Positions 46,301 through 58,811 of a DNA stretch of 64,000 nt are shown here, in pieces. Source of the DNA: Corbicula japonica (taxonomy: Eukaryota > Mollusca > Bivalvia > Venerida > Cyrenidae); contig JAZAYU010000175.1 in assembly GCA_038501625.1 (NCBI GenBank), positions 516,001 to 580,000 of the forward strand. Direction: 5' to 3'. The translations under genes were made by a program, and so were the position numbers. Under the pieces are notes generated by a model, which was given only the letters and a program-made list of their open reading frames with translations, had not been told where the DNA came from and did not search any database. How positions within the stretch are numbered: position 1 is the first letter of the stretch; the number at the start of each line of letters is the position of its first letter.

Positions 46301-47852
46301 TTAACAAAGTTGGTTTTGATTTTCGGCTTTGCATTGGCTACCACTTACATGTGACCTGGCATGCTTTTCTCGGGCATATCCTTTATACTGGTGATTACGT
46401 AAATGGTGTAAAACTATTTCCAGATTAAACTTTATGTTTGTAATAAAATATTTCACTTTGTTAATTAAGATAAAACTCAACAACGATGTAATCAGCATAT
46501 TATGTGTAGTTCTTGTATTTACCTTAAAGTTTACAGGTCCCAAGGTTATAAAACTGAGTTTGGAAACCAGTCTCAAATCTCAAGCATCTGATTGGCTGAA
46601 ATGGCGACCAGTCGCCATTTCAGCCAATCAGATGCTTGAGATTTGAGACTGGTTTCCATGCTCAGCTTTATAACCTTGGGCACAGTATTGTAGAGAATAG
46701 CTTAAAGGAATGGTGACGTTGTCTTAAAGCACGACCTTCTTGGAGTTGTCCTTTCATGACGTTTTAATGATACTTGTGTTATAATGAGGAAATACGTCAG
46801 CACTTTATTCTTTAACATAATATGTTACATTGTATTTCAGCATTCTATATGATGAGAAATCGCATTGAATTTTATCACAAAACTGCCATTTCGTGAAATA
46901 ATTACTATAACGGATGTTTTTGGCTGGCGCTTCTCTTATCTGTTTGCGACTTTCAGAGTTTATTTTTATTTTATTTATTTTTATAGAAGCGGAGGCAGTG
47001 CAGTGTTACTCGTGCACCGGATGTAACGATCCGTTCAAAGCATCAGAAGCTACCGTAACCACCTGCCCTTACGCTTGCTTGAAAACGAAAGCAGAAGCCG
47101 GTGAGTATCCAATTTTATAACCGACCATATCCCGAAAAATGCCTTCTTACTTCCAAAACAGTTTACTAGAGATATACGAGTATAGTTGAGCTATTATATA
47201 GTTGAGCTATAAGGAAAAATGTCTTTTAGTTATTAGGTTATTTTCAACGTTAATCCCTTTTACCAAATTCAGGTTTCCTATACTTGTTGTGCATTTGATC
47301 TTCAAATTAAACAAATATTTTCTTAAAATAAATCTTATCAAAGAATTGTTTTGTTTTAAGTAATGGTCGGTGAGTGCTTTAATTGTGCAAGATCTTAATT
47401 TTGCTTGGATCATAATTATCTAATGACCTATGGCTCATATTTTGTGTATTCCAATAACATTTTAACAATTATGAAATAGCCATTTTTGGATCAGAATTCT
47501 GACCAACACTTCATTCTGTTCGATGACTAACTCAAGTTTTAAGTGTGTGACATAAAAGATAGACAATTTTGGATTTGATATATTTTATAAGTCCATAACC
47601 TCAAGATACTTTTCCGGTGAAAGTACTAATTTCCAATTTTCTATATTTGCAGGTTCTGAAGAGATTGTAATCAGAGGTTGCTGGACTGTCGCTGATAATA
47701 AATGCTTTAACCAGAAGTACCAGGGAGTTGAAGCAAACCTATGTTCATGTACCACCGACAAATGTAATGGCGCCGAGTCGCACCCAGTACAAAAAGCCAT
47801 GTTCATTGTTATGAGTGCATTCGTATTCATATTAGGAAAAATATTGTTTTAA
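43333..47852 (+). CDS. Ly6/three-finger (LU-domain) GPI-anchored protein C
   Basis: Exons are 43333-43393, 46987-47100 and 47653-47852. They have the same lengths and phase-1 GT-AG junctions as gene B and give 124 aa. The signal peptide starts MEFSLACVVFCLTTSC. The LU domain runs from AVQCYSCTGCNDPFKASEA through RGCWTVADNKC to CSCTTDKCN with all ten cysteines, followed by a hydrophobic GPI-type tail (AMFIVMSAFVFILGKILF). Intron 1 (3.6 kb) is greatly expanded relative to gene B (0.47 kb). It holds a 29-bp minisatellite, a 134-bp palindrome and two hairpin MITEs 285 bp apart. Substitutions relative to B are spread over all exons, so C is an older paralog than the B/D exon pair. It is probably a cell-surface or secreted protein; the partner is unknown. 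Confidence 0.88.
43492..43640 (+). repeat. Intron-1 minisatellite of gene C
   Basis: About five units of 28-29 bp based on GATTATCCGATGAAGTTTCA then TTTCCTC. Orthologous in position to the gene B array. Confidence 0.85.
43908..44041. mobile_element. Palindromic foldback (about 134 bp) in gene C intron 1
   Basis: CCCCTAAGGTGACATTTAGC and TTTTCCATACTTTTTTAAGG are mirrored after a short loop at 43971-43976, ending GTTACCTTAGGGG. Probable MITE; its target duplication was not resolved. Confidence 0.75.
44042..46102. other. Gene C intron 1, remainder
   Basis: AT-rich intronic DNA. 44740-45300 is related to 56500-56830 (AACCATGG, TTATCGAATATCGCTG-like, CTCTGCAGAA), an old duplication. A TTTTCATTTTTGCTCGG at 44402 inversely matches 43712-43730. 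Confidence 0.5.
46104..46251. mobile_element. Hairpin MITE (family H), copy 3
   Basis: Almost perfect 148-bp palindrome around GCGACCAGTCGCC. 4-bp direct repeats CCTG flank it (about 46100-46103 and 46249-46252). Confidence 0.88.
46536..46683. mobile_element. Hairpin MITE (family H), copy 4
   Basis: Same palindrome as copy 3, flanked by ACAG on each side (about 46533 and 46683). Both copies are in gene C intron 1, upstream of exon 2. Confidence 0.88.
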
Positions 47853-49810
47853 AAGTGCTTCTATATTTCAAACGATTATGATTAACATTTTCATGTATAC
47901 ATTTTAATTCATTAGTTGGCGTGCAATAGGACAATTTATTGTAGTGTTTAGAACGCATTAAGTATTGTTTCCTGCATGGGAAATGTATTTTGAACCCATT
48001 CGTTACAAAAGTATGAGCAAAGAATATACCAAAAAAATAATTCCGGTTTTGGTATAATTTACAGTAGCAAGTACTGTACAGTAACAATTAAATATGAACA
48101 CATATTATCTCAACTGAATAAACCAACTTTAATTACAGTAAACAAAGAAAGCAAATTGCAAGTTAAATTATTATAACGGTATATAATATACACTATCAAA
48201 ACATGTTTAGTCTGCTTTATTTCACGGTATTCGTACTTCTATATCTTTATTATGATCTTACGTGACGAAAGTCTTTAAGCCTAAAAGCTACAAGTACACT
48301 CACCCATAGTTCTGATTAGTCATTTTCTGCCCTTACTTGACATTGACTTCACTCTTTGTTTGCGATCATTTGCCATGAAAGTCTTCAAATTAAGATTTTA
48401 TCTTGTAATATTTAACTTTTTGGCTAGAGGTATCCGATAATATAACAAAAATGCATATCATGCAAATGGAGGCCAATCAACTTGAAAATTGTTTTGTTTT
48501 AACAGGACTACTCGATAGTATGACAGGCCTAAACACGTATATATCAGTAGCATTTTCATTTAAATAAATCACATTCAGGGTACCCAATTGAATATTAATA
48601 ATTCTAAACTTGACTCTGTGGTGTAACTACATGTATGTGTTATTGAATTCATTTAAGAAAACTCAAAATATAGATTAAGAAGGCATAAAAGACACAAGAG
48701 TATTTTTCACAACCTCTCTTGCCATAAGGAAGAAACGAATATAGCATACACTGTAAACATATACAATTTATGATCAATAAGAACTTTGGGTCAGTGTATA
48801 TTTTATACAACATGCTTTAACTATCTTACACATTTAATAAATATATATCTTTCAACACTGTTTGACTTATTTTTCTATCTATAAGTAAGTATGTATAGCA
48901 TTCATTTTGAGTTTCATAAAACAATTTTATATTGAATACATGGGGAAACATTCCTAATACTTAATTATATCAATTTTTAAGCACCGATCATATAACCTTT
49001 TTTTGTTTAAATTATACTACACACTGAAATCTGAATATTGATCATTTCGAAAAATAGTGTATAAACAACGGAAGTCGGTATTTCCGTACAATCGGTCGGG
49101 GGCGGGGACGCGTATTTATAACTACATAGCAGCTATGCGTAAAATTAATCAAGTTTTAAAATATTGATTGAAATCAACAAACATTTCAGTAGGCATACTT
49201 CATATGTTAAAATATACTAAGTGGCATCAAGAATAATTTCATTTTATGTTACTTTATTAGTTTTCTCAATTGAAAATTGTGATAGCGGTGTTACCTTCGT
49301 CCCTAAAGGTTGATAAAGAATGAAAAAGGAATTACATTTACGTTCCAGGATTAGATAATTTTTATGACAAGTTACCATTTATTGCTAAATCAAATAAAAT
49401 ATTTTAAAATTTTCGCCAATTTTAACGTTTACCATAATGATTGTAGAACATGTTTTTTCTCAATACCCTTTTGATATCGCCATTATCGACAACCCTCCTA
49501 ACCAAAGTTCAATCGGTACGTGAAAACGGGATAAACAGGTAGTTTCGAAATCGAGAATACTCTTTAAACTCAAAGTTTGCTCATTTAACCCGTTTTACTT
49601 CTCTTCAAATTATCAAATTTCATTAAACGAACCTTAAAATCTTAAATTGCATTCAGAAGCCTATGCTATGTAATCAAGGCAGAGGTAATAGCAAAATATT
49701 AACAATATTCGTTAGCAGCAGATGAAAAGGAGATCTCGTGGAACTACACAATATCTACTAAACAACAGCTACATTAAAAAGAACTGAAAGCGACCGAACA
49801 CGACAAATAT
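47853..49810. other. Gene C 3' flank, no further gene recognised
   Basis: The first 100 bp resemble the gene B 3' flank (AAAAGTGCTT, TGCATACATTT-like). The rest is AT-rich with no coding signal. Confidence 0.5.
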
Positions 49811-49870
49811 CAAGTATTGCAGGCTCGAAATGACTGAGCCTGTTCATTTGCAGTGATTGAAAGGCATATA

Positions 49871-50283
49871 CAGTACTGTGAACGTTTAATGTTACAAAAT
49901 TTGCGTCTATCGTGCGTCCGTCAATCGCGTATCGTGCGTCCGCCGAACGTTTATCGTGCGTCCGTTTAACGTGTATCGTGCGTCCGTATATCGTGTATCG
50001 TGCATAAAACGTTTTTAATTTTATCATGCAACGTGATTAAGTTACATGTTTGTTCTAATTTATGTGATTTAATTTCAACCATTCATATTATATTTTGAAA
50101 ACATTTTCAAATTTTAAGAAATCTCGTCCACAAATAATATAAATTGGCAATATCGTGTATCGTTCGTTTACCGTGTATAGTGCGTCCGTCTATCGCGTAT
50201 CGTGCGTCCGTCTATCGTGTATCGTGCGTCTGTATATCGCGTATCGTGCGTTTCGTTTGTAACCACAAACGTTCACAGTACTG
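49871..50283. mobile_element. Tc1/mariner-like MITE carrying CGTGCGTCCGT repeats
   Basis: Perfect 17-bp terminal inverted repeats (CAGTACTGTGAACGTTT and complement) are flanked by TA on each side. Inside are two clusters (49905-50005 and 50155-50255) of about 20-bp units containing ATCGTGCGTCCGT. Size (413 bp), TA target and CAGTACTGT ends fit a Tc1/mariner-type MITE. An R2 fragment on the minus strand adjoins it at about 49815-49862. Confidence 0.85.
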
Positions 50284-50285
50284 TA

Positions 50286-51124
50286 TCCATCCAAACCGCC
50301 CAGTCCCGGGTTGAGCGCTACTCAGTATTTACCCATATATGTAAATCGTGCTAAACCGGCCTTGAAAGATTGTAATTAATAACAGTGATACCACTGATAA
50401 TTTAGTGCTGCGTAGAGACGTTTTAAAATATGTGTTTTTTATCTCCACTTTGATTAAGTTTATTTTTTCTAAATTACCTGGCGTTATAATGCGATAACCT
50501 CAATCAAAGTGAATACTACAAGTTGTTTCGTTACAGAATGAAGAGAAAAAAATGATGATCGATGTAGTTAGAAAGCTGTTTAAGTGTAGTATGTAACTTG
50601 TAAGGCAATGCTTAGCTATCAAGATTTTAGTTTGATATAAAATTAACTTAATATTGTAAATACGAAATCATACGACCCCTCTAGAAATAAATATTTTTTC
50701 GCTTTTATTCGACATCAAGCCTGATTGCAACTATAGAACGAACTTGCACCCAAACTAATAAACTTTATAAAATTATTTAACAGACGTGTGAAATTATAAA
50801 ACAAATATACATTTTAGCAATAGCATTCCTTTTTAGAAACAGATTTTGACACGAACGTTTTTGTGGTTAGTATGTTTAACTTCAAAACTAAGTGATCTAC
50901 CATACGGTTATCTGACGGTGGGGATTTCTTTACATTTTTTGAAGATAATAAAACATTCCGCACGCATTTCAAGGACCGCTAATCCTAAGTTATTTAATTG
51001 GACCGTATTATTTGAATTAAAATCTGAGAATGTGGGTCACTAAAGAAATGTGCAACCTCAAGATTTAGTTTTTATGTTAGTTGATGTGAAAAAACAACCG
51101 CTAATTTTTGTAATAAAAAGATGG
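50286..51124. other. No gene recognised
   Basis: AT-rich; 50800-51060 has weak similarity to regions downstream of gene B exon 3, perhaps an old cluster fragment. No coding frame. Confidence 0.4.
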
Positions 51125-51475
51125 ATAGTTTTAAACCTAAAGTGCCAAATTGTTTTGCTACTGACCGTGTTAATGCGGTAATTCCTTTCGTTATTTGTTT
51201 GCGATGTCTTATTTGAAATGGATATTATTATAATCCCGTGCTGTCGTTTCCTCTCTTGTTTTTGGCTGCCTAGAAGTTGCTGTGTTTTGTGAGTGTGGCG
51301 ATTCCTGGCCTGGAGGTTATAAAGCTGAGCATGGAAACCAGTCTCAAATCTCAATCATCTGATTGGCTGAAATGGCGACTGGTCGCCATTTCAGCCAATC
51401 AGATGCTTGAGATTTGAGACTGGTTTCCAAACTCAGTTTTATAACCTCCAACCCTGATATGCATGTTTCATATTT
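51125..51475 (+). repeat. R1 family copy interrupted by a hairpin MITE
   Basis: R1 right half (AGTGCCAAATTGTTTTGC to GAGTGTGGCGATTCCTG) continues after the MITE as CCTGATATGCATGTTTCATA. Confidence 0.85.
51307..51454. mobile_element. Hairpin MITE (family H), copy 5, inside R1
   Basis: Near-perfect palindrome (GGAGGTTATAAAGCTGAG ... ATAACCTCC). It splits R1 at GATTCCTG/ATATGC, with CCTG on both sides. Other R1 copies show the empty site, so a 4-bp duplication is directly supported. Confidence 0.9.
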
Positions 51476-51674
51476 TTACAATAAACAGAACTGCTAAGAT
51501 TGTTATAACCAAACACAGTCGTGTTCATTGATTACTAGGTCAGAAAACAACTAAGACTGTTTTTAATCTGGCATTTGCCATTCTAAAATTATAAAGTTTG
51601 ACAATTGTTTTATAATTCATTATATTACGTTTGTGCTGATGCCTTTGCACTTTACATCACGTTTGTCTTCAAAA

Positions 51675-52060
51675 AAGGTGAATTATACATATCAGGAATT
51701 GCCACTTTCAGAAAAATAGAGCCTCCTCACACAACCTAGAAGAAGAAGAAGAAGAAGAAGAAAAGAAGAAGAAGAAGAAGAAAAAGAAGAAGAAGAAGAA
51801 GAAGAAGAGAGAGAGAGAAAGAGACAGAGAGCATGGTTAACAAAATGATCAGTTTCAAAAAAGACACGAACAATTAACAAAAATGAGAACACGACGGGTT
51901 ACCACATTGGAACGATCAGTGGCAAATCAAATTGCCACCATAGGTTTAAAAGGGTTCTAAAGTGCACCAAACTCACACTTGCTCCAACATGTTCTTAAAG
52001 CAACAAACAAGTACAAGTTGTCTTAGTAAAATAACTCCAACTCATCCATCACTTAACAAT
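51675..52060 (-). repeat. R1 family copy with expanded GAA tract
   Basis: GTGAATTATACATATCAGGA to CCAACTCATCCA. The purine tract that is short in other copies has grown to an (AAG/GAA)n of about 80 bp at 51736-51816. Confidence 0.8.
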
Positions 52061-54060
52061 GTCACGGTGCACGCTTGTGTTGTCAGTATCTCGCATCTCA
52101 TGTGCACACAGTGCCGATTATGTTTCTCTGTTTCTTCGATTCCTAAAGATAAATAGAAAACATGGTTGAGCAACCACCAACGAGAAATAATGTAGGGTGT
52201 AATAATAATTTAATACATGTATGCTATTAATTGTTATAATTGTAACAGCTGCGCTAGGCTGACCGTTTAATTTTCATACAGGCCTCCAAAAACAATTATT
52301 TTAACCCTGATTAAACATCACATCGAGCTGCTGTGGAAAGAATGCCCTTCATTCGCTCAGTCGTCAATATTTCTCATTTAACACTGATTTGAAATTACAC
52401 ATTATAGTTTGGTATGTATTACTGATATTCAACATGAACAGACTCTATGGTAGAAAGGGAAATGTATAACAATATCCAATGTTTCAAACAACGCTTTAAG
52501 CGACAGAAAAGAGAAAACGATGCACGTCAAACGTGTATTAGGGCGCTATCACAAATTAAATATGAACCACTTAGAGTAGAACTCTTCATTCACTATAAAA
52601 AGATGTATACCATAATTTTGTAAGTCTCAAACATATAGGCAGGGTACAGTTTCGTACACTTTTCTTTAAAACTGTGGGAGGGTCTGTGTAATTAAAGGCA
52701 TTAAGATCATTTTTAAATGAAAAAAATGCAACTTTCTTTTTTGATATTTTATAGTTTGAGTAAATCTGATAATGGTGGAGGAAAGGATAGTTACAGTAGA
52801 ACAGTTAGTTGTGGTTTGCTGTTAAAACCATTATTTGCCAGGTCTGAACGATTTCTACCAATGGCTACGCATAAGCTAAGTAAGCTAACACGACGATGAC
52901 AAGTAATTTATAATTTTCGCGAGACCAAAGGGAGTAGACAGGTTGTAAGAACTATGAAGTAAAATATTTTCACTGCCTACCGGCGATTCTTTTATGAAAA
53001 TTAATCAATAATGAACACATATTTGGTAAATATTTGTTATTTCATTGATTATGATCGCTAGCTAATGAATTAAAAATATCACTCTTGATTGTTTATGAAA
53101 AATCGTCTTTTTACTGTAGTTAGCACTAAATCGCGCGATTATCCATGAATGTCAAGTGTTTTACAATGACCGATATATCAAATTTCTAGTTTAAAATATT
53201 TCTTCAAGGTTGCAAAGGTAAACTTGCAACCATATATATAGTCGTGCTTTTTTGAGTTTCATAGTGTTTGATGTCTCATCTAACATCATGGCATACTTAT
53301 TGATATTTATAATGGTATACCATATACAATGTTAGCATTAAACCGGTCGAAAACGTATTGTTGAACTTTATATCTTACGGACATAAAGTCTTTTAATTTG
53401 AAAAAAAAATCTTATTTTTTCAGAACCAGTCTCTGTTAGACTGATGATGATCAAAAGGTATTAATGAGAGCATGTCGCGTTAATGGGGCAATGATAAGCA
53501 CAACGTTATATAAGATGGAAGACAATTTATACTGTTTTACTGTATACATATACGTGTCGACTTACTGAACTTTAGACTTTCATATAACAAAGAAAAATTA
53601 AGAAAACGTTCTACTTTCCAGTGAAAAGGGTTATCTAACTACTAAAATATATATTAAATGATTTTAATTTTAATTTAGTAAATTTCCTGGTTTTTAGACG
53701 GCGATATTCAACATGCAACATCTATAGGGGTTTATATTTCATAGCTTATTCACTTTTTCTAGATTTTGTAATGATGTTAAGGATTTCAATGAACCTAAAC
53801 TTTGCATAACATAACAAGATTTTAAACAAGGTTATTGGTACCAAAAATACAGAAAAAACCTTTTGCAAGTGTTATCGACGATTCCCATATGTAATTCAGA
53901 TGTAATTTATGGAGATTTATTTTTATAAATAAAGGTCAAAAAGACAGGTTACCAACATATTATTCTACAGCGCTATGCATGCCTGGTGATTAACCATCTA
54001 CAGTTGATCATTATGCTTACTTCTTTAGTTTCATATCGGTGGCAGGGATACAAGAGTTTA
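52061..54060. other. No gene recognised
   Basis: Two kilobases of AT-rich DNA without convincing exons or paired element ends. 53945-54020 carries the ATTCTACAGCGCT motif seen beside R1 elsewhere. Confidence 0.5.
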
Positions 54061-54061
54061 T

Positions 54062-54427
54062 TAAGGTTTTTAGGGAAATCTTGTAAAATAACATAGACGC
54101 TCGATTTGTTCCTTTTATTCTTGTCATCGAGTTTTGCTGACTTGACTCTAGGAGTTCTGGTCTCGTTAGTGTTATTGAGTACCCGCCTTTTTGCCTATTT
54201 GGGCTAGTGTTAGGCTGGTTCACCCTGTGACCTGTGCCCAAGGTTATAAAACTAATGATGGAAACCAGTCTTAAATTTCAAGCATCTGATTGGCTGAAAA
54301 GGCGATTGGTCGCCATTTAAGCCAATCAGATGCTTGAGATTTGAGACTGGCTTCCAATCTCAGCTTTATAACCTTCAGCACTTGTTTAAACCCAGCGCTG
54401 CTAATGATTTTGCCACTGACCGTTACA
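54062..54427 (+). repeat. R1 family copy interrupted by a hairpin MITE
   Basis: Left part (AGACGCTCGATTTGTTCC ... GGTCTCGTTAG ... TTCACCCTGTGACCTG) resumes after the MITE as TTTAAACCCAGCGCTGC. Confidence 0.75.
54233..54382. mobile_element. Hairpin MITE (family H), copy 6, inside R1
   Basis: Palindrome around GGCGATTGGTCGCC. It splits the R1 string ACCTGGTTTAAAC, with CCTG on the left and CTTG on the right. Confidence 0.85.
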
Positions 54428-54700
54428 AAAAGGTGAAATATGCATATCAGGAATCGCAACATTCAGAAAAAAACAGCCTCTCTACACAGTCAAGAAGAGG
54501 AGAGGGAGAGAGCATGGTTAATAAAATGATCAGTTTCAAAAGAGACACCACTAACAATTAACAAAAATGAGAACCCGAGGGGTTACCGCCTTGGAACGGT
54601 CAGTGGCAAATCAAATTGCCACTGGGGGTTTAAACCAGGTTCTAGGGTGCACCAACCTCACACTTGCCCCAACAGGTTCTCATATTACAAAACAAATACA
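54428..54700 (-). repeat. R1 family copy
   Basis: Well preserved: GTGAAATATGCATATCAGGA, AATGAGAACCCGAGGGGTTA, CCACTGGGGGTTTAAACCAG, CACTTGCCCCAACAGGTTCT. Confidence 0.85.
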
Positions 54701-54860
54701 AGTCTGTTACCCAATGGTTCTTGTTATCCTTTATTGTTTGAGATGTCTAATTTGAAATTGATTCTCCTGTAAAATCATGCTCTCTTTTCCTCTAAGTTTT
54801 GGCTCTGGGAGAGGATGTTTCTTTTGGTTGTGGCAATTCCTGATATGCATATTTGAAATG
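54701..54860 (+). repeat. R1 family fragment
   Basis: TTGTTTGAGATGTCTAATTTG to GTGGCAATTCCTGATATGCA, in opposite orientation to the copy just before it. Confidence 0.65.
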
Positions 54861-55107
54861 CTTTCTTTAAAAAGCTTGTTTGTATCTTATTGTGTTGTTT
54901 GGTTATCAGAGCGCTTTGTATTTCCATATGACAGCTGACCGGCAGATACATACAGTAAGGTAAAAACGACGCCATCGCAATAGATGAGGTCAAAATAAAC
55001 ACATTACTGGAATAGTTCAGAAACACATATCGCAAATATTTGGATATTTCATGAAATGATTCAACGTGAGCAATTTGGTTTTTATTACCAACAACAAAAT
55101 TTAATTA

Positions 55108-55215
55108 TAATGTGGGCAATAACATGCATTTCCATTACATCCCATGAACAGGCTCAATCAAACCGAGCATGCAATAATTTCATAAAGGTTGTGTTCGATG
55201 GCTTTCAACGTTCCC
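55108..55215 (+). repeat. R2 family fragment
   Basis: GTGGGCAATAACATGCATTT, GAACAGGCTCAATCAAACCG, TTCAACGTTCCCCTTTCATC. Confidence 0.75.
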
Positions 55216-55368
55216 CTTTCATCTTTTTATAAAATGACAAAGCAACCTGGAAAATGACTGATAAATAAACGAAAGTACTTCAGTAAAAGTGGAAGTAGTA
55301 TGTATGTTTTTAGTTTAGTTTCTTAAAATAAGTTACCATTTAATTAAGGGGTATCTGTACTATGTTAA

Positions 55369-56073
55369 GGGATTACCACACTCCTCCCAATTCTGTTCAT
55401 AGATAAAAAGAAAATTATTGAAATCTCAATAACGGCAAAATGACGTTAAATGAAACTTTGCACAAATGTATGTTATTAATGTATCTTTATTTTGCAGATG
55501 ATAAGACACGGTAGAACAGTAAAGAAAATAGCGAGAGCTAAAAGTTCCCTCAACTTCTATTTACATACATTCACAAAAACAACACAAAACATCATTTTAA
55601 ATGCCCACATTAGTAATATTATAGTGACAAAAATTTATTGTGTCCTCGTGACTTACATATGTAAACTTAACGAGATATTAGTAAAAGTTGTTTTGACCTT
55701 TAATTTTTTGGTCGCTTCCTGGTCGCGTAAACGGTTGAAAATCACTGATTTCTCTTTTAGTAGTTGAAAGTTTTTTTTTCCAATGTACATAACATGTTCT
55801 CGTCAGTAACATTGCATTCACAAGGGGAATTTAAAATTATGTTTTGTATCTCTAAGCTTTTGTGAATTTATGTAAATAGAATTTTAAGGAATTTTAAGGT
55901 CTACCTTTACTTGTTTTATTTACTATTCTAACGTGTCTTACTGTATGCAAAATAAAGATACATTAGTAACATTCATTTGAGCAAAGTTTCATTGAACGGC
56001 ATTTTGCCATGAGTGAGATTTTTATATTTTTCTTTTTATCGATGAATAGGATTGGGAGGAGTGTGGCAAACCC
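55369..56073. mobile_element. TTAA-target DNA element (705 bp), copy 2
   Basis: GGGATTACCACACTCCTCCC at the left after TTAA (55365-55368). The right end GGAGTGTGGCAAACCC is followed by TAAAC, a decayed TTAA. Internal sequence matches 38082-38763 throughout, with scattered changes. Confidence 0.85.
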
Positions 56074-56327
56074 TAAACACAGGTATTATTAAGTTTAGCC
56101 AGCTTTGTCGTTCCGATCGTTTATAAAAACGTGACATTGAAAACAAACCGATTCTATCATAAGCGATCTATTTTGAACATTTACGTATTAAAGGACTGTT
56201 CTGGACTACTAATTGATTTCACTAAAAATTGAACGAATTCATAGTATCGATATAAATTTAATTGTTCCCTAGTCGAGAACTTGCAGTGAAAACGACTTTC
56301 AAAAGGTGTTATATTTCTGACACAATT

Positions 56328-56412
56328 ATGTAAAAAAAGTAAAATATGCATATCAGGAGTCGCCACACTCACAAAACACAGCCTCCACACGCAGCGAAAA
56401 AGAAGACAGGAA
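56328..56412 (-). repeat. R1 family fragment
   Basis: GTAAAATATGCATATCAGGA to CACACGCAGCGAAAAAGAAG. Confidence 0.65.
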
Positions 56413-56439
56413 GAAAAAAGAATTTTTGTTTGTGCTCAC

Positions 56440-58200
56440 GAAAAAGCAAATTGCTTTACGTTTATATTTAAAATGGTACATCGTTCATATACATTTTACA
56501 GTATACCATCGGTAAATGATAATCGTTTCTTAATCAAATTTCCGAAAACATGAATTCGCTCCCCCTGTTTCCATTCTTTTACAGTAGATTTTCCGGTGTT
56601 GCATTTAATGGAATCATTAAATTATCAAATATAGCTGGTTTTTATTGAAAGCATGCTTTTTGAAACTCATGGTTTCTGGCTGAAAATGATAAGAACCATG
56701 GTTTTCGACCAGTGACCAAAAATTATGGTTCTCGATAAAAACTACAGATATAGCCCGAGAATATAAGTTCTCTGCACAATCTAATTGTCAGTATCCACTG
56801 GAAAACTACTGTTACCACCAAAACAAGTTTTTTTTTAAATTCTAAGTCTAAAATTTCTTCTTATCAGAGCTCTCAAGGCTTGTTACTGGTACATACTAAA
56901 AAGTATAATATCATTGTCCTCTTCAAGCAAAACTTGCCTTCCAATACGTATTAGCCAAAACGTTGTGAGAGGAAAAGAGCATGGTTATACAATAATCAGT
57001 TTCAAAATAGACGCCACAAACAATTAACAGAAATGAGTACCCGATGGTTTACCGCCTCGGAACGGTCTGTGACAAGATATACAATTCTCGCAATACTCTC
57101 GTAGCAGTGTTAAAATGAAACTGAAATTCATAATTCAATTTCTTAATGCGTTTCCGTAGATCGAATGTGACAATATTAATACAAAAATTAGGGAAAGAAT
57201 GCAGAAATTATTTACACGCTAAAAGGTTCTTTTTATGCGATGTAAAATAATCTACAATTTTCAGGAAAACATGGTATTACTAAATTTGCGCCATACAATA
57301 TGGCAACAAAAGGGGTTTTATTTTGTGTTAACTTAAACTTTATTTTTACAACATATAAACAGAAGTATATATTACGTTCCTGTTTGTAAAATAAAATATT
57401 GTTTTCCCGTTTATGTTATATTATCTTCCTGTTTTCAGGCTCGCTTATCGAAAAACATATTATCTTCTCATCTAAACTAGTTTAGATTTGTCGTTGCAAT
57501 TTAAACAACTGTATCAACCTATCAAACATTGTGTATAATCACAATTATTCTTAACTGATTCAAACAAATCATAAGACTGAAACTTAAAACTATTGAGGAA
57601 AAGCAATTTTCATTACTTAGCCACTACAAAACAATTCTAACACGACTAGTTTATTAACGACTAAATCATTACTTTAGTTTTTGGTATTGTCAATTTTCAG
57701 GACGTTCAATTATAGTGACGTTGTTAATAAGGAAATAATAATAAGGAAATACGTCAACAGTTTATTCATTTAAGATAATCTTTTATTAAAACCATTTACA
57801 TGGTGAGGTAATTCCACTGTCTTAAACTATCGGCTCTTATACATTCACTCTGTTATAGGTTGGGACTACTTTCAACTACTTTTACTTTAACTCAAAAAAA
57901 TAGTTCACCAACTACCTTTAAAATAGCTAAGTTTCTTTGGTTTTAATGAAAGATAGTGAAGATTTCTTTCGTTTGTTATACCTTTAGATTCATAATTATA
58001 ACTGTATACAACGAAGTTTCCACGTTTGGTAAAAAAATCTTGACATTGAGCCTTTCACAGAGGTGTAAAGTGCGTGTAAGGAACGACTATTCTGCAAAGA
58101 AGATTGGAGACATTGCGTTTAATTATTTCGTAAAACTGACTTTTTGTGAAATGATTTCAGTAACGGACGTCTCTGCGAGGCGGTTCTGAATTATACGAAT
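56440..58200 (+). repeat. Diverged copy of gene C intron 1; exon 2 missing
   Basis: 56500-56830 resembles 44740-45300, and 57700-58190 resembles 46740-46935 (GGAAATACGTCA, TTTATTC, TTTGTGAAATGATT, AACGGACGT). In gene C exon 2 follows within 70 bp, but here no LU exon is found. An R1 fragment lies at 56970-57075. This looks like a fourth cluster unit that lost exons 1 and 2. Confidence 0.55.
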
Positions 58201-58674
58201 GTTCCATTAGAAGGCTGAATTTAACCGATTGTTCAGTTTCTAAAGGACTGTGTTTGTTTTATAGGACTCATTGTCTAACAAGATGCTTAAATACAATATA
58301 CAAAACTGACCTAAATTGACTTTAATTATATATTTTGTTATGTTTCGGCCGACATTCTAAAATCTTCATGAAAATTTTATCGTTAATACCGTTCAAATTA
58401 AATCCTCTTTATGTTTTGAGTGTCACGAATAATCTTTCAAACAAAGTTTGTTTTTAAAGTTTAAGTTTCGTTTATGACACGAGTCTATATCGTCCCAAAG
58501 AGTAATCACTGAAAAGAAATTGTTTATGAATTGACAGAATCAATAAGAATTCGGCATTCGAGCATCTGCTTGACATTGTTACAGTAGTGTTTGAGGCATA
58601 TCAATACAAAATTTACAATCTAAACCCGCAATGAAATAAAAAAAAGACGTTTTTTTAGAAATTTTGTTGAAAAG

Positions 58675-58795
58675 AAGTGAAATCGCCACACTCTCAAAAC
58701 ACAGGCTCCCCGCGCAGCGAAAACAAGAGAGGAAAAGAGAGCATGTTGTTATCAGTATGTAAATTCAAATAAGACGCCATAAACAATAAAAGATA
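58675..58795 (-). repeat. R1 family fragment
   Basis: AAGTGAAATCGCCACACTC to CAAATAAGACGCCATAAACA; the GATATGCATAT end is deleted. Confidence 0.65.
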
Positions 58796-58811
58796 ACGTA
58801 ACGTTTGAGCA

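Noticed and set aside
49900..50260. Regular short repeats resembling a CRISPR array
   Set aside because: The units are contiguous with no unique spacers, lie within a TIR-bounded element, and the genome is eukaryotic.
51692..51892. Serine-rich open frame on the minus strand
   Set aside because: Translation of the GAA/AAG microsatellite within an R1 copy.
54334..54561. Open frame across a hairpin MITE (also near 46210 and 46434)
   Set aside because: Identical peptide pieces appear wherever the MITE occurs, so they reflect the repeat and not genes.
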